NCBI RefSeq assembly: GCF_902810445.1
Contig: NZ_LR778175.1
Location: 1,747,370 to 1,811,369 of the forward strand
Reading direction: 5' to 3'
Length of the DNA: 64,000 nucleotides
Source: Candidatus Nitrosacidococcus tergens
Lineage (GTDB): Bacteria; Pseudomonadota; Gammaproteobacteria; Nitrosococcales; Nitrosococcaceae
Shown in pieces: positions 16,856-26,107 of this stretch. Position numbers and translations under genes: made by a program. The notes under the pieces were generated by a model. It worked only from the letters and a program-made list of their open reading frames with translations. It did not search any database and had not been told where the DNA came from. How positions within the stretch are numbered: the first letter of the stretch is position 1; each line of letters begins with the position of its first letter.

Positions 16856-18562
16856 ATGGGCGATTCCTTAATAACCACCTTATCTGCTGCTTTTGGGGCT
16901 GCACTGGTACTAGGATTTATTGCCGCAAAAGTTAGGCTCCCTGCACTTGTAGGCTATTTACTTGCGGGTATTCTCATTGGTCCCTTTACTCCTGGGCTTA
17001 TAGTTGATATGGAAATAGCTCAGCAATTCTCCCAAATAGGCATTATGCTGCTGATGTTTGGGGTAGGATTACACCTATCTTTAGAGGATATACTCTCAGT
17101 TAGAAAAATTGTCTTACCAGGAGCAGCATTACAAGTTACCGCATCAACAACTCTCGGTACTATTCTAGCTCACTCTTGGGGATGGGAATGGGGTTATTCG
17201 ATAGCTTTTGGTTTATCAATTTCAATAGGCAGTACTGTAGTTTTACTAAGATCTCTTGAAATGCACGGACTTTTCGGATCTATCAATGGAAAAATTACTA
17301 TTGGCTGGTTTGTCGTACAAGATATACTTACTGTATTAGTTCTTGTATTACTACCTCCTCTAGCAGGATGGCTAGGAGGTAATGCCCCTTCTAGCGAAAC
17401 AGAAATTAGTCTTGGCTTAGAGCTTGCACTTACTTTAGGTAAGGTTGCTTTATTTATTGCTTTAATGCTTATTGTAGGTCGTCGTTTATTTCCTTGGATT
17501 CTATGGAAAATAGCAGGAACTGGATCTCATGAATTATTTACTCTTTCTGTTGTTGCGGTAGCTATTAGTATTACTTATGGAGCTTCTATGCTCTTCGGAG
17601 TATCTATTGCATTAGGAGCATTTTTTGCTGGAATGGTACTTAGAGAATCCAAGCTTAGTCACCGAGCAGCTACAGAATCCCTCCCTCTTAGGGATGCTTT
17701 TGCCGTACTGTTTTTTGTTTCTGTAGGAATGCTATTTAATCCTCAAGTACTTATGGAACAACCTTTAAAAGTATTAGGGGTAGTTGCGGTGATTATGATT
17801 GGTACTCCGCTAGTTTCTGCATTAATAGTACTCAGCCTTCGCTATCCATTAAATACTGTATTAGTTATTTGGGCAAGTCTCTCCCAAATTGGTGAGTTCT
17901 CTTTTATTTTAACTAATGTAGGTATCCAACTTGGGTTGCTCTCTACTGATGCTCAAAGCCTAGTATTAGCAGCTGCTCTTATTTCTATCGCTGTTAATCC
18001 CTTAATATTTAGAGCAGTTAAGCCTATGCAGATGTGGATACGCTCTAAATCTGCTTTAGCTAGAATTGTAGAACGCCCAGACGATCCTCTAGCAAAGCTT
18101 CCTATGTCTACTGAAAGAAAATTTCTTGCCAACCAAATAGTTTTAATTGGTTATGGTCGAGTAGGTCATCGTATTGGAGAGGCTCTTGCTCACACTAATA
18201 CTCCTTACGTAGTGGTAGAAGAGAATAGAGAGGTTGTAGAAAAATTAAGAGAAAAGGGGATTCCCTCCGTTTCAGGTGATGCTGGAGATTCATCAGTACT
18301 TATTCAAGCACATATTGCTCGAGCAGGTATGCTTATCATTGCTATCCCAGATATCCTAAGTACACGTAAAATGATTACCACTGCTCGCACCTTAAATCCT
18401 CAGATTAAAATTATTATTCGTACTCATAGCGAAGAAGAATTAAACCTTTTAGAGCAAGAAGGTGTGGGTAAAGTGTTTTTTGGAGAAAGTGAGCTTGCGG
18501 CAAGTATGATTAACTATATTCTCAATCAGATCGAACCGAAAGAAGAAAACCAAAGCACATAA
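16856..18562 (+). CDS. YbaL/KefB-like cation/proton antiporter
   Basis: 568 residues. A CPA2 membrane domain (about 1-390) carries LVGYLLAGILIGPFTPG, IGIMLLMFGVGLHLSLED and SISIGSTVVLLRSLE. A TrkA-N NAD-binding domain follows, beginning NQIVLIGYGRVGHRIGEAL (about 423) with VVVEENREVVEKLR and GDAGDSSVL. The layout matches the E. coli YbaL/KefB branch, which couples K+ efflux to H+ uptake. Ion specificity is inferred only. A hairpin terminator lies 10 bases after its stop. Confidence 0.87.
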   Translation: MGDSLITTLSAAFGAALVLGFIAAKVRLPALVGYLLAGILIGPFTPGLIVDMEIAQQFSQIGIMLLMFGVGLHLSLEDILSVRKIVLPGAALQVTASTTLGTILAHSWGWEWGYSIAFGLSISIGSTVVLLRSLEMHGLFGSINGKITIGWFVVQDILTVLVLVLLPPLAGWLGGNAPSSETEISLGLELALTLGKVALFIALMLIVGRRLFPWILWKIAGTGSHELFTLSVVAVAISITYGASMLFGVSIALGAFFAGMVLRESKLSHRAATESLPLRDAFAVLFFVSVGMLFNPQVLMEQPLKVLGVVAVIMIGTPLVSALIVLSLRYPLNTVLVIWASLSQIGEFSFILTNVGIQLGLLSTDAQSLVLAAALISIAVNPLIFRAVKPMQMWIRSKSALARIVERPDDPLAKLPMSTERKFLANQIVLIGYGRVGHRIGEALAHTNTPYVVVEENREVVEKLREKGIPSVSGDAGDSSVLIQAHIARAGMLIIAIPDILSTRKMITTARTLNPQIKIIIRTHSEEELNLLEQEGVGKVFFGESELAASMINYILNQIEPKEENQST

Positions 18563-18572
18563 AATAATAAAA

Positions 18573-18600
18573 AAGGCTAGTAAAGCACTCTGCTAGCCTT
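18573..18600 (-). terminator. Hairpin terminator shared by tRNA-Met and antiporter gene
   Basis: AAGGCTAG and CTAGCCTT form an 8-bp stem around a 12-base loop. Read on the - strand the stem is followed by TTTTTTATTATTTT, so it is a good intrinsic terminator for tRNA-Met. On the + strand the T-run is short, but the position just after the antiporter stop suggests bidirectional use. Confidence 0.75.
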
Positions 18601-18609
18601 AATTAAGAA

Positions 18610-18686
18610 TGGTGGCTATGGGTGGACTTGAACCACCGACCTCAGCATTATGAGTGCCGCGCTCTAACCAACTGAGCCACATAGCC
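18610..18686 (-). tRNA. tRNA-Met (elongator, anticodon CAT)
   Basis: 77-base cloverleaf including an encoded CCA end. The acceptor stem is GGCTATG/CATAGCC, the D-arm GCTCAGTTGGTTAGAGC, the anticodon loop CTCATAA and the T-arm GGTGGTTCAAGTCCACC. The 5' G and the overall pattern match elongator tRNA-Met, not initiator (which starts CGC) or lysidine tRNA-Ile. It is oriented toward the terminator at 18573-18600. Confidence 0.95.
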
Positions 18687-18803
18687 TAAATAGATTAAGT
18701 AGAAAAAAGCAATTTATTTCTGGATTACAGAAAGCACTATTATACATGAAAAGTTTTATGCTAAAAACATCTACCAATTAAATGGTATCTAGCTAAATAA
18801 TAC

Positions 18804-19124
18804 TCATTTATAAAAAATTGCTAACCAAATAGTTAAATTATTCGGGTCTGTCCAAGTAACTCTATGTTTAGTGTGGGCTGGAATATTAAGATAACTGCCT
18901 TTTGATAAGATATACTCTGAGCCATCTTCTAGCATTAAGGATGCTTTTCCTTCAATAATTATTACCCACTCATGCTCGTTTTGATCGTACCATTGAGAAT
19001 CAGGTGTAACATGACCTTTAGATATAATCCGTTCAATCTTAATATTTTGAAAGGATAAAATAGTTTCAAAAACTTCTTTCTCTAAATTTTCTGGCAATGA
19101 ATCCAAGATATTAGATAGCTTCAA
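18804..19124 (-). CDS. Small cupin-domain protein
   Basis: 106 residues forming one conserved beta-barrel cupin. The first motif is EHEWVIIIEGKASLMLEDG, the second YLNIPAHTKHRVTWT. It has metal-binding-like histidines and a glutamate, so it probably binds a divalent metal. Ligand and reaction are unknown. It stands alone between tRNA-Met and ychF. A catalytic role in sugar or amino-acid chemistry is only one possibility. Confidence 0.75.
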   Translation of the reverse strand: MKLSNILDSLPENLEKEVFETILSFQNIKIERIISKGHVTPDSQWYDQNEHEWVIIIEGKASLMLEDGSEYILSKGSYLNIPAHTKHRVTWTDPNNLTIWLAIFYK

Positions 19125-19166
19125 AAAGCTAGCTATATAGTTAATTTATAGTTGTTTTATTATTCA

Positions 19167-20258
19167 CTACACATTAAAGCGAAAATGCATGATATCCCCA
19201 TCCTGCACGATGTAGTCTTTTCCTTCAAGTCGCCATTTACCGGCTTCTTTTGTTCCTTGCTCTCCACGATAAGTGATAAAATCTTCATAACTGATAACCT
19301 CAGCACGAATAAACCCTTTTTCAAAATCAGTGTGTATTACCCCTGCAGATTGGGGTGCTGTGGCATTCATCAATGTTGTCCAAGCGCGGACTTCTTTAGG
19401 TCCTGCAGTAAAGAAAGTTTGCAGTCCAAGTAATTGATAACCTGCCCGAATTACCCGATTGAGTCCTGGTTCTGTAATTCCTAATTCAGCCAAAAATTCT
19501 ATTTTTTCTTCCTCTTCCAATGTAGCCAGTTCAGTTTCTATTGCCGCACAAACTGGGACTACTTTAGAGCCTTCTGCAGAAGCAAGATTTTGCACTTGTT
19601 CTAGCCATGGATTATTTTTCAATCCATCTTCTGCTATATTTGCAATATAGAGTGCAGGTTTAATAGTAAGTAAATGTAGGTGTTGAAGTTGGTTTTGTTC
19701 TTCCTCGGTAAGATTAAGTGTTCTTATAAGAATTCCTTGGTTAAGATAGTCTTGTACTTTTTCTAGGGTCATCTTTAAAGATAGAGCTTCTTTATCTTGA
19801 GATCGTGCTACTTTAATCGTTCGAGCTAAAGATTTCTCCACAGTCTCTAAATCTGCTAAAGCAAGTTCCGTATTAATGACTTCTATATCTCTTAAGGGAT
19901 CTATCTTTCCAGCTACATGGATAATGTTAGGATCATCAAAGCAGCGTACTACCTGAGCGATTGCATCAGTTTCTCGAATATGAGCGAGAAACTGATTCCC
20001 TAACCCTTCACCTTGAGAAGCACCAGCCACTAATCCTGCTATATCCACAAAGGTCATGGTAGCAGGAAGTATTTGTTGAGGGTTTACGATTATAGCGATA
20101 CTGTTAAGTCTTGGGTCAGGTACAGGTACTACACCTACATTTGGATCTATAGTGCAGAAAGGATAATTTTGAGCATCTATTCCTGCCTGAGTGAGTGCAT
20201 TAAATAAGGTAGATTTACCTACATTAGGTAGCCCTACGATCCCACATTTAAATCCCAT
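19167..20258 (-). CDS. ychF: Redox-regulated ATPase YchF (OLA1 family)
   Basis: 363 residues, the normal length. P-loop GLPNVGKSTLFNALTQAG is at 8-25, switch region TMTFVDIAGLVAGASQGEGLG follows, and the TGS domain lies at the C-terminus (TFFTAGPKEVRAWT ... YIVQDGDIMHFRFNV). This Obg-related protein prefers ATP and acts on ribosomes or stress responses. It follows pth on the same strand, the usual gammaproteobacterial arrangement. Confidence 0.97.
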   Translation of the reverse strand: MGFKCGIVGLPNVGKSTLFNALTQAGIDAQNYPFCTIDPNVGVVPVPDPRLNSIAIIVNPQQILPATMTFVDIAGLVAGASQGEGLGNQFLAHIRETDAIAQVVRCFDDPNIIHVAGKIDPLRDIEVINTELALADLETVEKSLARTIKVARSQDKEALSLKMTLEKVQDYLNQGILIRTLNLTEEEQNQLQHLHLLTIKPALYIANIAEDGLKNNPWLEQVQNLASAEGSKVVPVCAAIETELATLEEEEKIEFLAELGITEPGLNRVIRAGYQLLGLQTFFTAGPKEVRAWTTLMNATAPQSAGVIHTDFEKGFIRAEVISYEDFITYRGEQGTKEAGKWRLEGKDYIVQDGDIMHFRFNV

Positions 20259-20286
20259 AGCTTGATAAATACCTTTGTAATTTGCT

Positions 20287-20868
20287 TTAATTAGCGCTAT
20301 GTAATTGGTGCATAGCTTTTTCTATCTCTCCAGCTAAGAGTGTAGGAATAACTTCTACACTCCTGCCTATAGCCCCTTCAATAGCCTGTTGATCTAATAA
20401 TGATGGCGGATTTAATACATAATTCACTACATTTTGTTTTACCTTAGGATGGCCTATACCTAAGCGTAAGCGGAGAAAAGCTCTTTGATTAAGATAATTA
20501 ATAATATCTCTTAAACCATTATGCCCACCATGTCCACCCTCTCGCTTAATGCGGGCTATTCCTGGGGGTAAATCCAACTCATCATGGATGATAAGTAATT
20601 GGTTGAGAGGAACTTTATAGTAATTTAAAAGAGTGGATACTGCTTGCCCACTATGGTTCATAAAAGTTGTAGGCTTAAGCAATAGCAAATTATGTCCATG
20701 CCAGTTAGTATGGGCATATTCTCCAAAAAATTTGGATTCTATTTTAAAATAAGTAGCTAGATTTTTTGCCAAAAAATCTAGCCACCAAAACCCTACATTG
20801 TGACGAGTATAAGTATATTTCTCCCCAGGATTACCTAATCCAATGAGTGCCCAGGGGGTTAAACCCAT
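20287..20868 (-). CDS. pth: Peptidyl-tRNA hydrolase
   Basis: 193 residues. The family signatures are LIGLGNPGEKYTYTRHNVGF, with the catalytic histidine, LLKPTTFMNHSG, the aspartate in IIHDELDLP and GGHGGHNGLRDI. It releases tRNA from drop-off peptidyl-tRNAs. It starts 9 bases after rplY, so it is co-transcribed with it, and no separate ribosome-binding site is obvious. Confidence 0.97.
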   Translation of the reverse strand: MGLTPWALIGLGNPGEKYTYTRHNVGFWWLDFLAKNLATYFKIESKFFGEYAHTNWHGHNLLLLKPTTFMNHSGQAVSTLLNYYKVPLNQLLIIHDELDLPPGIARIKREGGHGGHNGLRDIINYLNQRAFLRLRLGIGHPKVKQNVVNYVLNPPSLLDQQAIEGAIGRSVEVIPTLLAGEIEKAMHQLHSAN

Positions 20869-20877
20869 AACAGAAAA

Positions 20878-21501
20878 TTACTCAGCAGACTCTTCTCCAT
20901 TAGAGTCGCTAGCAACTGTTTTTTGTTTATGAATGGTCACTACAGGCTGATTATGATCTTCCCCTAATTTTAGGGATGGAATGTCTACTCCTGTAGGTAA
21001 TTTTAAATCAGCTAAATGTAATGATTTACCTACTTCTAAATCAGTGATATCTACTTGAATATATTCAGGTAAATCTTTTGCATAACAGCTAATTTCTACT
21101 TCATTTAGTTGGTGAGATACGATACCTCCATCTCGTTTTACTGCTGGAGCAGTATCATGGCCGATAAAGTGTAGAGGAACATGCATAGATAATTTATGGG
21201 TAGCACTTACCCTTAGTAAATCTATATGAACTAATTTATTAGGGTTTTGAGGCACTCTCTGTAAAGCTTTAAGTACCACATTTTCTTTTTTTCCATTTAT
21301 ATCAATCGTGAGTATATGAGAATAAAATGCCTCATGCTCTAGATGTTGAGTCAATACATTATGATCAAAAACTAGTGAAATAGATGGTTTTTCAGCACCA
21401 TATAGAACAGCAGGAACTTTGCCTGCACGACGAAGGCGGCGACTTTCCCCTTTACCTTGTGTATTACGAATATTCGCACTTAATTGAAATATATTCTCCA
21501 T
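20878..21501 (-). CDS. rplY: 50S ribosomal protein L25, Ctc type
   Basis: 207 residues: an N-terminal L25 domain binding 5S rRNA (KGESRRLRRAGKVPAVLYG, HIDLLRV) followed by a C-terminal TL5/Ctc beta domain (VEISCYAKDLPEYIQVDI and LKLGEDHNQPVVTI). This long form is common outside the enterics, whose L25 is about 94 residues. A ribosome-binding site (AGGAGAG) precedes the ATG. It lies between prs and pth in the conserved operon. Confidence 0.96.
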   Translation of the reverse strand: MENIFQLSANIRNTQGKGESRRLRRAGKVPAVLYGAEKPSISLVFDHNVLTQHLEHEAFYSHILTIDINGKKENVVLKALQRVPQNPNKLVHIDLLRVSATHKLSMHVPLHFIGHDTAPAVKRDGGIVSHQLNEVEISCYAKDLPEYIQVDITDLEVGKSLHLADLKLPTGVDIPSLKLGEDHNQPVVTIHKQKTVASDSNGEESAE

Positions 21502-21572
21502 TTCTTTATTACTCTCCTGCTAGCAAGTCAATATGCTATTACTAATATAATTAATGATCTAAAATGAAACTA

Positions 21573-22514
21573 CTATTCTACAAATATGGAACTCACAGAT
21601 TCTTCAGTATTTATTCGGTATATGGTTTCAGCTAAAATTTCAGCAACACTAAGCTGGCGAATTTTCTTACAATTGAAAGCTTCCTTATGCAAAGGAATAG
21701 TATCTGTAACTACTAATTCATCTAACATAGATTGCTCAATATTATGAATTGCCAATCCTGAAAGCACAGGATGAGTACAATAAGCGATTACTCGCTCTGC
21801 TCCATTTTGTTTAAGAGCCCGTGCTGCTTCACATAGAGTACCTGCCGTATCAACAAGATCATCAACTAGTACACAGGTACGATTTTTTACATCTCCAATA
21901 ATATGCATTATTTTAGCTTGATTAGGACGAGGTCGGCGTTTATCAATAATTGCTAATTCTACTTCCAACTGCTTTGCAAGTGCCCGTGCCCTAACTACGC
22001 CACCTACATCTGGAGAAACTACCATTAGATTAGGATATTCATGCTTCCAAATATCACTTAGTAAAATTGGTGAAGCATAGACATTATCTACAGGTAGATT
22101 AAAAAAGCCTTGGATTTGTTCAGAGTGAAGATCTACCATAAGCACTCTATCAATACCAGCAACTGTAATCATGTTGGCAACTACTCTGGCACTAATCGGT
22201 ACTCTTGCTGATCTAGGCCTTCGATCTTGCCTAGAATAACCAAAATAAGGGATGACTGCAGTTATTCTTTTAGCTGAGGAGCGACGAACTGCATCTACTA
22301 ATATTAATAATTCCATTAAATTATCGTTAGTAGGTGCACAGGTTGGCTGAATAATAAAAACATCCTTACCTCGTACACTCTCCATGAGCTCCACCATAAT
22401 TTCCCCATCACTAAACTGACCAACAAGCACCTTAGTTAGAGGAAGACCTAGATAAGATGCGATATCTCTAGCAAGCTGTGGGTGAGCATTTCCACTTAGA
22501 ATTAGCATCCGCAT
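21573..22514 (-). CDS. prs: Ribose-phosphate pyrophosphokinase
   Basis: 313 residues from the ATG at 22514, matching the usual length of about 315. The frame stays open to a TTG at 22589, adding 25 residues with no resemblance to the family, so I prefer the internal ATG. Motifs: VGQFSDGEI, CAPTNDNLMELL, YFGYSRQDRR, VDLHSEQIQGFF and the PRPP loop CVLVDDLVDTAGTLCEAA. It makes PRPP for nucleotides, histidine and tryptophan. It lies downstream of tRNA-Gln on the same strand. Confidence 0.95.
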   Translation of the reverse strand: MRMLILSGNAHPQLARDIASYLGLPLTKVLVGQFSDGEIMVELMESVRGKDVFIIQPTCAPTNDNLMELLILVDAVRRSSAKRITAVIPYFGYSRQDRRPRSARVPISARVVANMITVAGIDRVLMVDLHSEQIQGFFNLPVDNVYASPILLSDIWKHEYPNLMVVSPDVGGVVRARALAKQLEVELAIIDKRRPRPNQAKIMHIIGDVKNRTCVLVDDLVDTAGTLCEAARALKQNGAERVIAYCTHPVLSGLAIHNIEQSMLDELVVTDTIPLHKEAFNCKKIRQLSVAEILAETIYRINTEESVSSIFVE

Positions 22515-22650
22515 CCGGCATAGGGACTCGGATATAGCGCTTACATCTCTCTGAGAATAGGTATGGATTTTTTTCTCAAATGTAGCCAATGAATTTACTT
22601 CAAATTAAGAGAATATATTGATATTTTAGTTATTGAAATAGTTAAATTAA

Positions 22651-22725
22651 TGGCTGGGGTGCCAGGATTCGAACCTGGGAATGCGGGGATCAAAACCCCG
22701 TGCCTTACCTCTTGGCGACACCCCA
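22651..22725 (-). tRNA. tRNA-Gln (anticodon TTG)
   Basis: 75-base cloverleaf with encoded CCA. The acceptor stem is TGGGGTG/CACCCCA, the anticodon loop TTTTGAT with TTG, and the T-arm CCAGGTTCGAATCCTGG. It lies between ispE and prs on the same strand, a placement conserved in gammaproteobacteria, and is probably processed from an ispE-prs transcript. Confidence 0.95.
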
Positions 22726-22745
22726 ATAATCATAGTAATGAATAT

Positions 22746-23600
22746 CTATTTTAAGATTTTATCCTTAGATTTAGATAGGTAGTCCTGTAATGGAGATTCA
22801 TTATACCCCTTTGTAATGATTCCTTTCCAGGGAGTAGGCATTTTTTTTAACACTTCTAGTGCCTTTTGTTTTGTATCAAATAACCCAAAAACACTACTTC
22901 CTGTTCCTGTCATTCTGGTTAAAGTAAACTGAGATAACCAATAGATCACCTCTCCTATTATGGGGTATTTCCGGCATACTATTGGCTCAAGTACATTCTC
23001 TCCCTTACCCTCAATATAATCTGCTATAGTAATAGATCTACAATCTCTTTTCAATTCATCAGCTGAAAATATCTCCTCAGTAGAAACTTGTACTGGAGGC
23101 ATAACTACAAGATACCAAGCTTCTTTGGGATTAATCGATACTAACTTTTCTCCTACACCTTCAGCCCATGCTGCATGGCCATAAATAAAAATAGGAACAT
23201 CAGCACCCAAACGCAATCCTAATTCGCTGAGTTCTACTACAGAAAGGTTAGTTTTCCATAGATCATTTAAAGCGACTAATACAGTTGCTGCATCTGAGCT
23301 TCCCCCACCTAGTCCTCCCCCCATAGGAAGATTTTTATAAAGTGAAAGCTCAACGCCTTGACTATACCCTGTTTCTTTTTGTAGGAGCTGTGCAGCTCTA
23401 TATACTAGATCTCTTTCTTTAGGGATATTGGAGAGAGGTGTATATACAATATTCCTATTAAGGGATAATTTAAATGTAAGCCAGTCATAATAGCCGATAA
23501 ATTGGAAAGCGGTTTGGAGTAAATGATAACCATCTGATCTACGCCCTGTAATATGAAGAAATAAATTTAACTTAGCAGGTGCGGGATAGACGAAAAACAT
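22746..23600 (-). CDS. ispE: 4-diphosphocytidyl-2-C-methyl-D-erythritol kinase
   Basis: 284-residue GHMP kinase of the non-mevalonate isoprenoid pathway. Signatures: PAPAKLNLFLHITGRRSDGYH at the N-terminus, the ATP loop PMGGGLGGGSSDAATVLVAL and the C-terminal MTGTGSSVFGLF. It follows lolB by 7 bases, the classic lolB-ispE pair, and is followed by tRNA-Gln and prs. Confidence 0.97.
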   Translation of the reverse strand: MFFVYPAPAKLNLFLHITGRRSDGYHLLQTAFQFIGYYDWLTFKLSLNRNIVYTPLSNIPKERDLVYRAAQLLQKETGYSQGVELSLYKNLPMGGGLGGGSSDAATVLVALNDLWKTNLSVVELSELGLRLGADVPIFIYGHAAWAEGVGEKLVSINPKEAWYLVVMPPVQVSTEEIFSADELKRDCRSITIADYIEGKGENVLEPIVCRKYPIIGEVIYWLSQFTLTRMTGTGSSVFGLFDTKQKALEVLKKMPTPWKGIITKGYNESPLQDYLSKSKDKILK

Positions 23601-23607
23601 AATTTAA

Positions 23608-24225
23608 TTAGCTGAAATTCCACTGTTGGATAACTAAGCGAACTTTAAGCTGTGGGCTATTTAAAAATATCTTTTCAGGTAAATATTGCTGTTTAATTTT
23701 TTTATACTTTTGATAGTGAATATGCCAATTTCCTTGGTGCAAATTCTCTAAATACCCCCAAGAATCCAAAAGTAGCTTTTTTGTAGCTAATTTAGGAGTA
23801 GGCAATCCTAACACCCAGTAATTTAGACTATCTATAGGTAAGGACCACCCAAGTCTTGATCGAAGTAGGTGATCAGGAGAAGTTGCAGTCACTGGTTTTT
23901 CTTTTGGTAATTGCAAGGTGACTAAATTACAATCGCCATGAAGTACTACCTTTCCTTGCCCAAAAGGAAATATCCAAGAAATATCGTATATACCATTTTT
24001 CTGAGACCAATATAGGGTGCCTGATCCTGATTTTTTTTCCTTAATAGCTTGGATGCTTAAACGCCCTTTTAGATCCCAATTTTTTATGTTTTGAAGAGTA
24101 AGCTGATGATCATACCATACTTTTTGAGGATCTGCTGGTATAGGTCGGTGTCTTGCACAACTTGTAATAAATAGAATTATCAACACTATGAAAATAGTTG
24201 AGCATCTCATTTTGCTCCATATCAT
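23608..24225 (-). CDS. lolB: Outer-membrane lipoprotein insertion protein LolB
   Basis: 205 residues with a lipoprotein signal peptide: IFIVLIILFITSC, lipid-attachment cysteine near residue 23. The LolB fold follows (WDLKGRLSIQ, GSGTLYWSQKNGIYDISW). LolB receives lipoproteins from LolA and inserts them into the outer membrane. The start overlaps the TPR lipoprotein stop by ATGA. An ATG five codons downstream (24210) follows GGAG closely and could be the real start. Confidence 0.92.
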   Translation of the reverse strand: MIWSKMRCSTIFIVLIILFITSCARHRPIPADPQKVWYDHQLTLQNIKNWDLKGRLSIQAIKEKKSGSGTLYWSQKNGIYDISWIFPFGQGKVVLHGDCNLVTLQLPKEKPVTATSPDHLLRSRLGWSLPIDSLNYWVLGLPTPKLATKKLLLDSWGYLENLHQGNWHIHYQKYKKIKQQYLPEKIFLNSPQLKVRLVIQQWNFS

Positions 24226-25964
24226 TTTTGAAAACGCTGCATTACCTCTAAGAGTACTTTACTATTTTGGTTATCTTCAAGAGCGTGCTCCCAAACTTTG
24301 CGAGCACCAGACTCATCCCCCTTTGACCATAACACTTCCCCAAGATGGGCAGCAATTTCAGGATCTTTTCGAATCTCTATAGCCTTAAGTAAATAATGTG
24401 CTGCTTTATCATAATCTCCTAAGCGGTAATGAATCCATCCCATACTATCTAGAATAAATGCATTATTAGGCTTTAATTTCATTGCTTTTGAGACATATTC
24501 TAACGCTTCATTAAATCGATGAGTTTGCACTACTAAAGTATAACCTAAAGCATTTAGGGCTTCTGCGTTATCTGGGCTTGCCGTTAAAATATGATGGAGA
24601 TCATTTTCTACAATATCTAATTTATTTAGATTTTCTGCAACCATTGCTCTTGCATAAAGTAGCTCAATCTCCTCTGGTTGATTTTCTAGAGCTTTGCTAT
24701 AGTAGGAGAGTGCCTCCTCATAGCGGTCAGCGTTAGTAAGTATTTCTCCTTCTGCAAGCTGAAACCGTACTTTTTGTTCTGGAAATTTTTGGCTTAATAG
24801 GTGTAAATGATTTCGTGCTTCTTCTGTATAGTGCTGCTTAGCAAGCAAAATTGCTTGTCGAATTTGAGCATCTATTATGAGAGATCCCTGAGTAATAGAA
24901 GAGTACCAATTCATAGCAATTTCAGGGCGATTTTGTAATTCTGCAAGTCTACCTAGATAAAATCGTGCCTGAGTAGTGCTTGGGTCTATCTTTAATAACT
25001 GCCGAAAATAATCTTCCGCTTGTTTATACTCTCGCTGATCTATAGCTAAAGCACCTTGGCCTAGAAGTACATCTGGATTTTCAGGCTGTTCTTTCTCCAA
25101 TTGATTAAAGATCTTATGAGCTTCTAAATCAGAACCTACTCTCATCAGAGTCTGCCCATAAGCAAGGCGTAAGAAAAAAGAAGCTTTTTTATTATTTTTT
25201 ACGGCTGCTCTTAATATCTGAACAGATTCATCTTCCTTACCTTGTTTCTCAAGAATATTAGCTTCCATTGCTATTATTTTATCTGAATTTGAGAATTGCT
25301 TACTAATCTGACTAATTGCCTGTAAGGATTCTTCAAACTGATTTAATTCTAATGTGAGATAAGCATACCCATATAGAGCATCTGGATCTTTCCTTTGAAA
25401 TGCATCTAGTCCCCTCATGAGAGAGGTAGCTGCTTTTGAATCTGGTGCTTTAATGAGTAATATAGCAATCTGTAAGAAAATTTCTTCCTTTGATTTGGTA
25501 TTATAGATAACTAGCTGTGTTAAATGGTTCTTAACTTCATTATACTTTTCTTGTTGCAAGAGCATTGCGATCAATACTTGTCTTGCATCCTCATTTTTAG
25601 GATCTATTTGTACCCAAAGCTTAGATGCACGTGTAGCATAGCTAATATTTCGTGCAAAAAGGGCAATACGGGTTGCTCTTTCAGCAAGACGAATATCTTG
25701 AGTAGATTCTGCTGCCAGCAGGTAATTTTCCATAGCATAAGCTATTTGCCCCTGTTGTCCCGCAATTTCGGCAGAAATCAATTGGTATAACAATTTAGGG
25801 GTTAAAGAACCATATGAATAGCTACTCTTATTTTCCTTTTCTGTGTACTGTAGTGTATTTTTATCTATTTTTTCAGCAGCTAAGTTAGTCTTAGATAGGG
25901 TACAACTAACTAGCAGTAAAGATAAAGTTAATTGAAAAACTAGTGGGAAAGGAGTTTGTTTCAT
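24222..25964 (-). CDS. Tetratricopeptide-repeat lipoprotein
   Basis: 580 residues from the ATG at 25964, chosen because GGAG lies 9 bases upstream and a lipoprotein signal (FQLTLSLLLVSC) follows at once. The frame is open upstream to a TTG at 26030 without support. The mature part is many TPR units, clear in the C-terminal half (DALYGYAYLTLELNQFEESL, PDNAEALNALGYTLVVQTHR, NAFILDSMGWIHYRLGDYDK). It overlaps lolB by 4 bases. Such TPR lipoproteins often precede lolB. It is probably a periplasmic scaffold; no partner is visible. Confidence 0.85.
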   Translation of the reverse strand: MKQTPFPLVFQLTLSLLLVSCTLSKTNLAAEKIDKNTLQYTEKENKSSYSYGSLTPKLLYQLISAEIAGQQGQIAYAMENYLLAAESTQDIRLAERATRIALFARNISYATRASKLWVQIDPKNEDARQVLIAMLLQQEKYNEVKNHLTQLVIYNTKSKEEIFLQIAILLIKAPDSKAATSLMRGLDAFQRKDPDALYGYAYLTLELNQFEESLQAISQISKQFSNSDKIIAMEANILEKQGKEDESVQILRAAVKNNKKASFFLRLAYGQTLMRVGSDLEAHKIFNQLEKEQPENPDVLLGQGALAIDQREYKQAEDYFRQLLKIDPSTTQARFYLGRLAELQNRPEIAMNWYSSITQGSLIIDAQIRQAILLAKQHYTEEARNHLHLLSQKFPEQKVRFQLAEGEILTNADRYEEALSYYSKALENQPEEIELLYARAMVAENLNKLDIVENDLHHILTASPDNAEALNALGYTLVVQTHRFNEALEYVSKAMKLKPNNAFILDSMGWIHYRLGDYDKAAHYLLKAIEIRKDPEIAAHLGEVLWSKGDESGARKVWEHALEDNQNSKVLLEVMQRFQK

Positions 25965-26107
25965 TAAAGTATCTCCATTACTCCTCAAAAAATTTTCTAA
26001 CTCAAAAAAGCAACTCACATATAAGCTCAATTATACCGAATTTAATGAAAATTTAGTGATTTTTGAGCTAAAATACACGGAGTATTTGTTTTGATGTTTA
26101 CATTTTT

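Noticed and set aside
22515..22589. N-terminal extension of prs to a TTG codon
   Set aside because: The 25 added residues do not resemble the family, and there is no ribosome-binding site before the TTG.
25965..26030. N-terminal extension of the TPR lipoprotein to a TTG codon
   Set aside because: The lipoprotein signal peptide starts at the ATG at 25964, which has a good ribosome-binding site.
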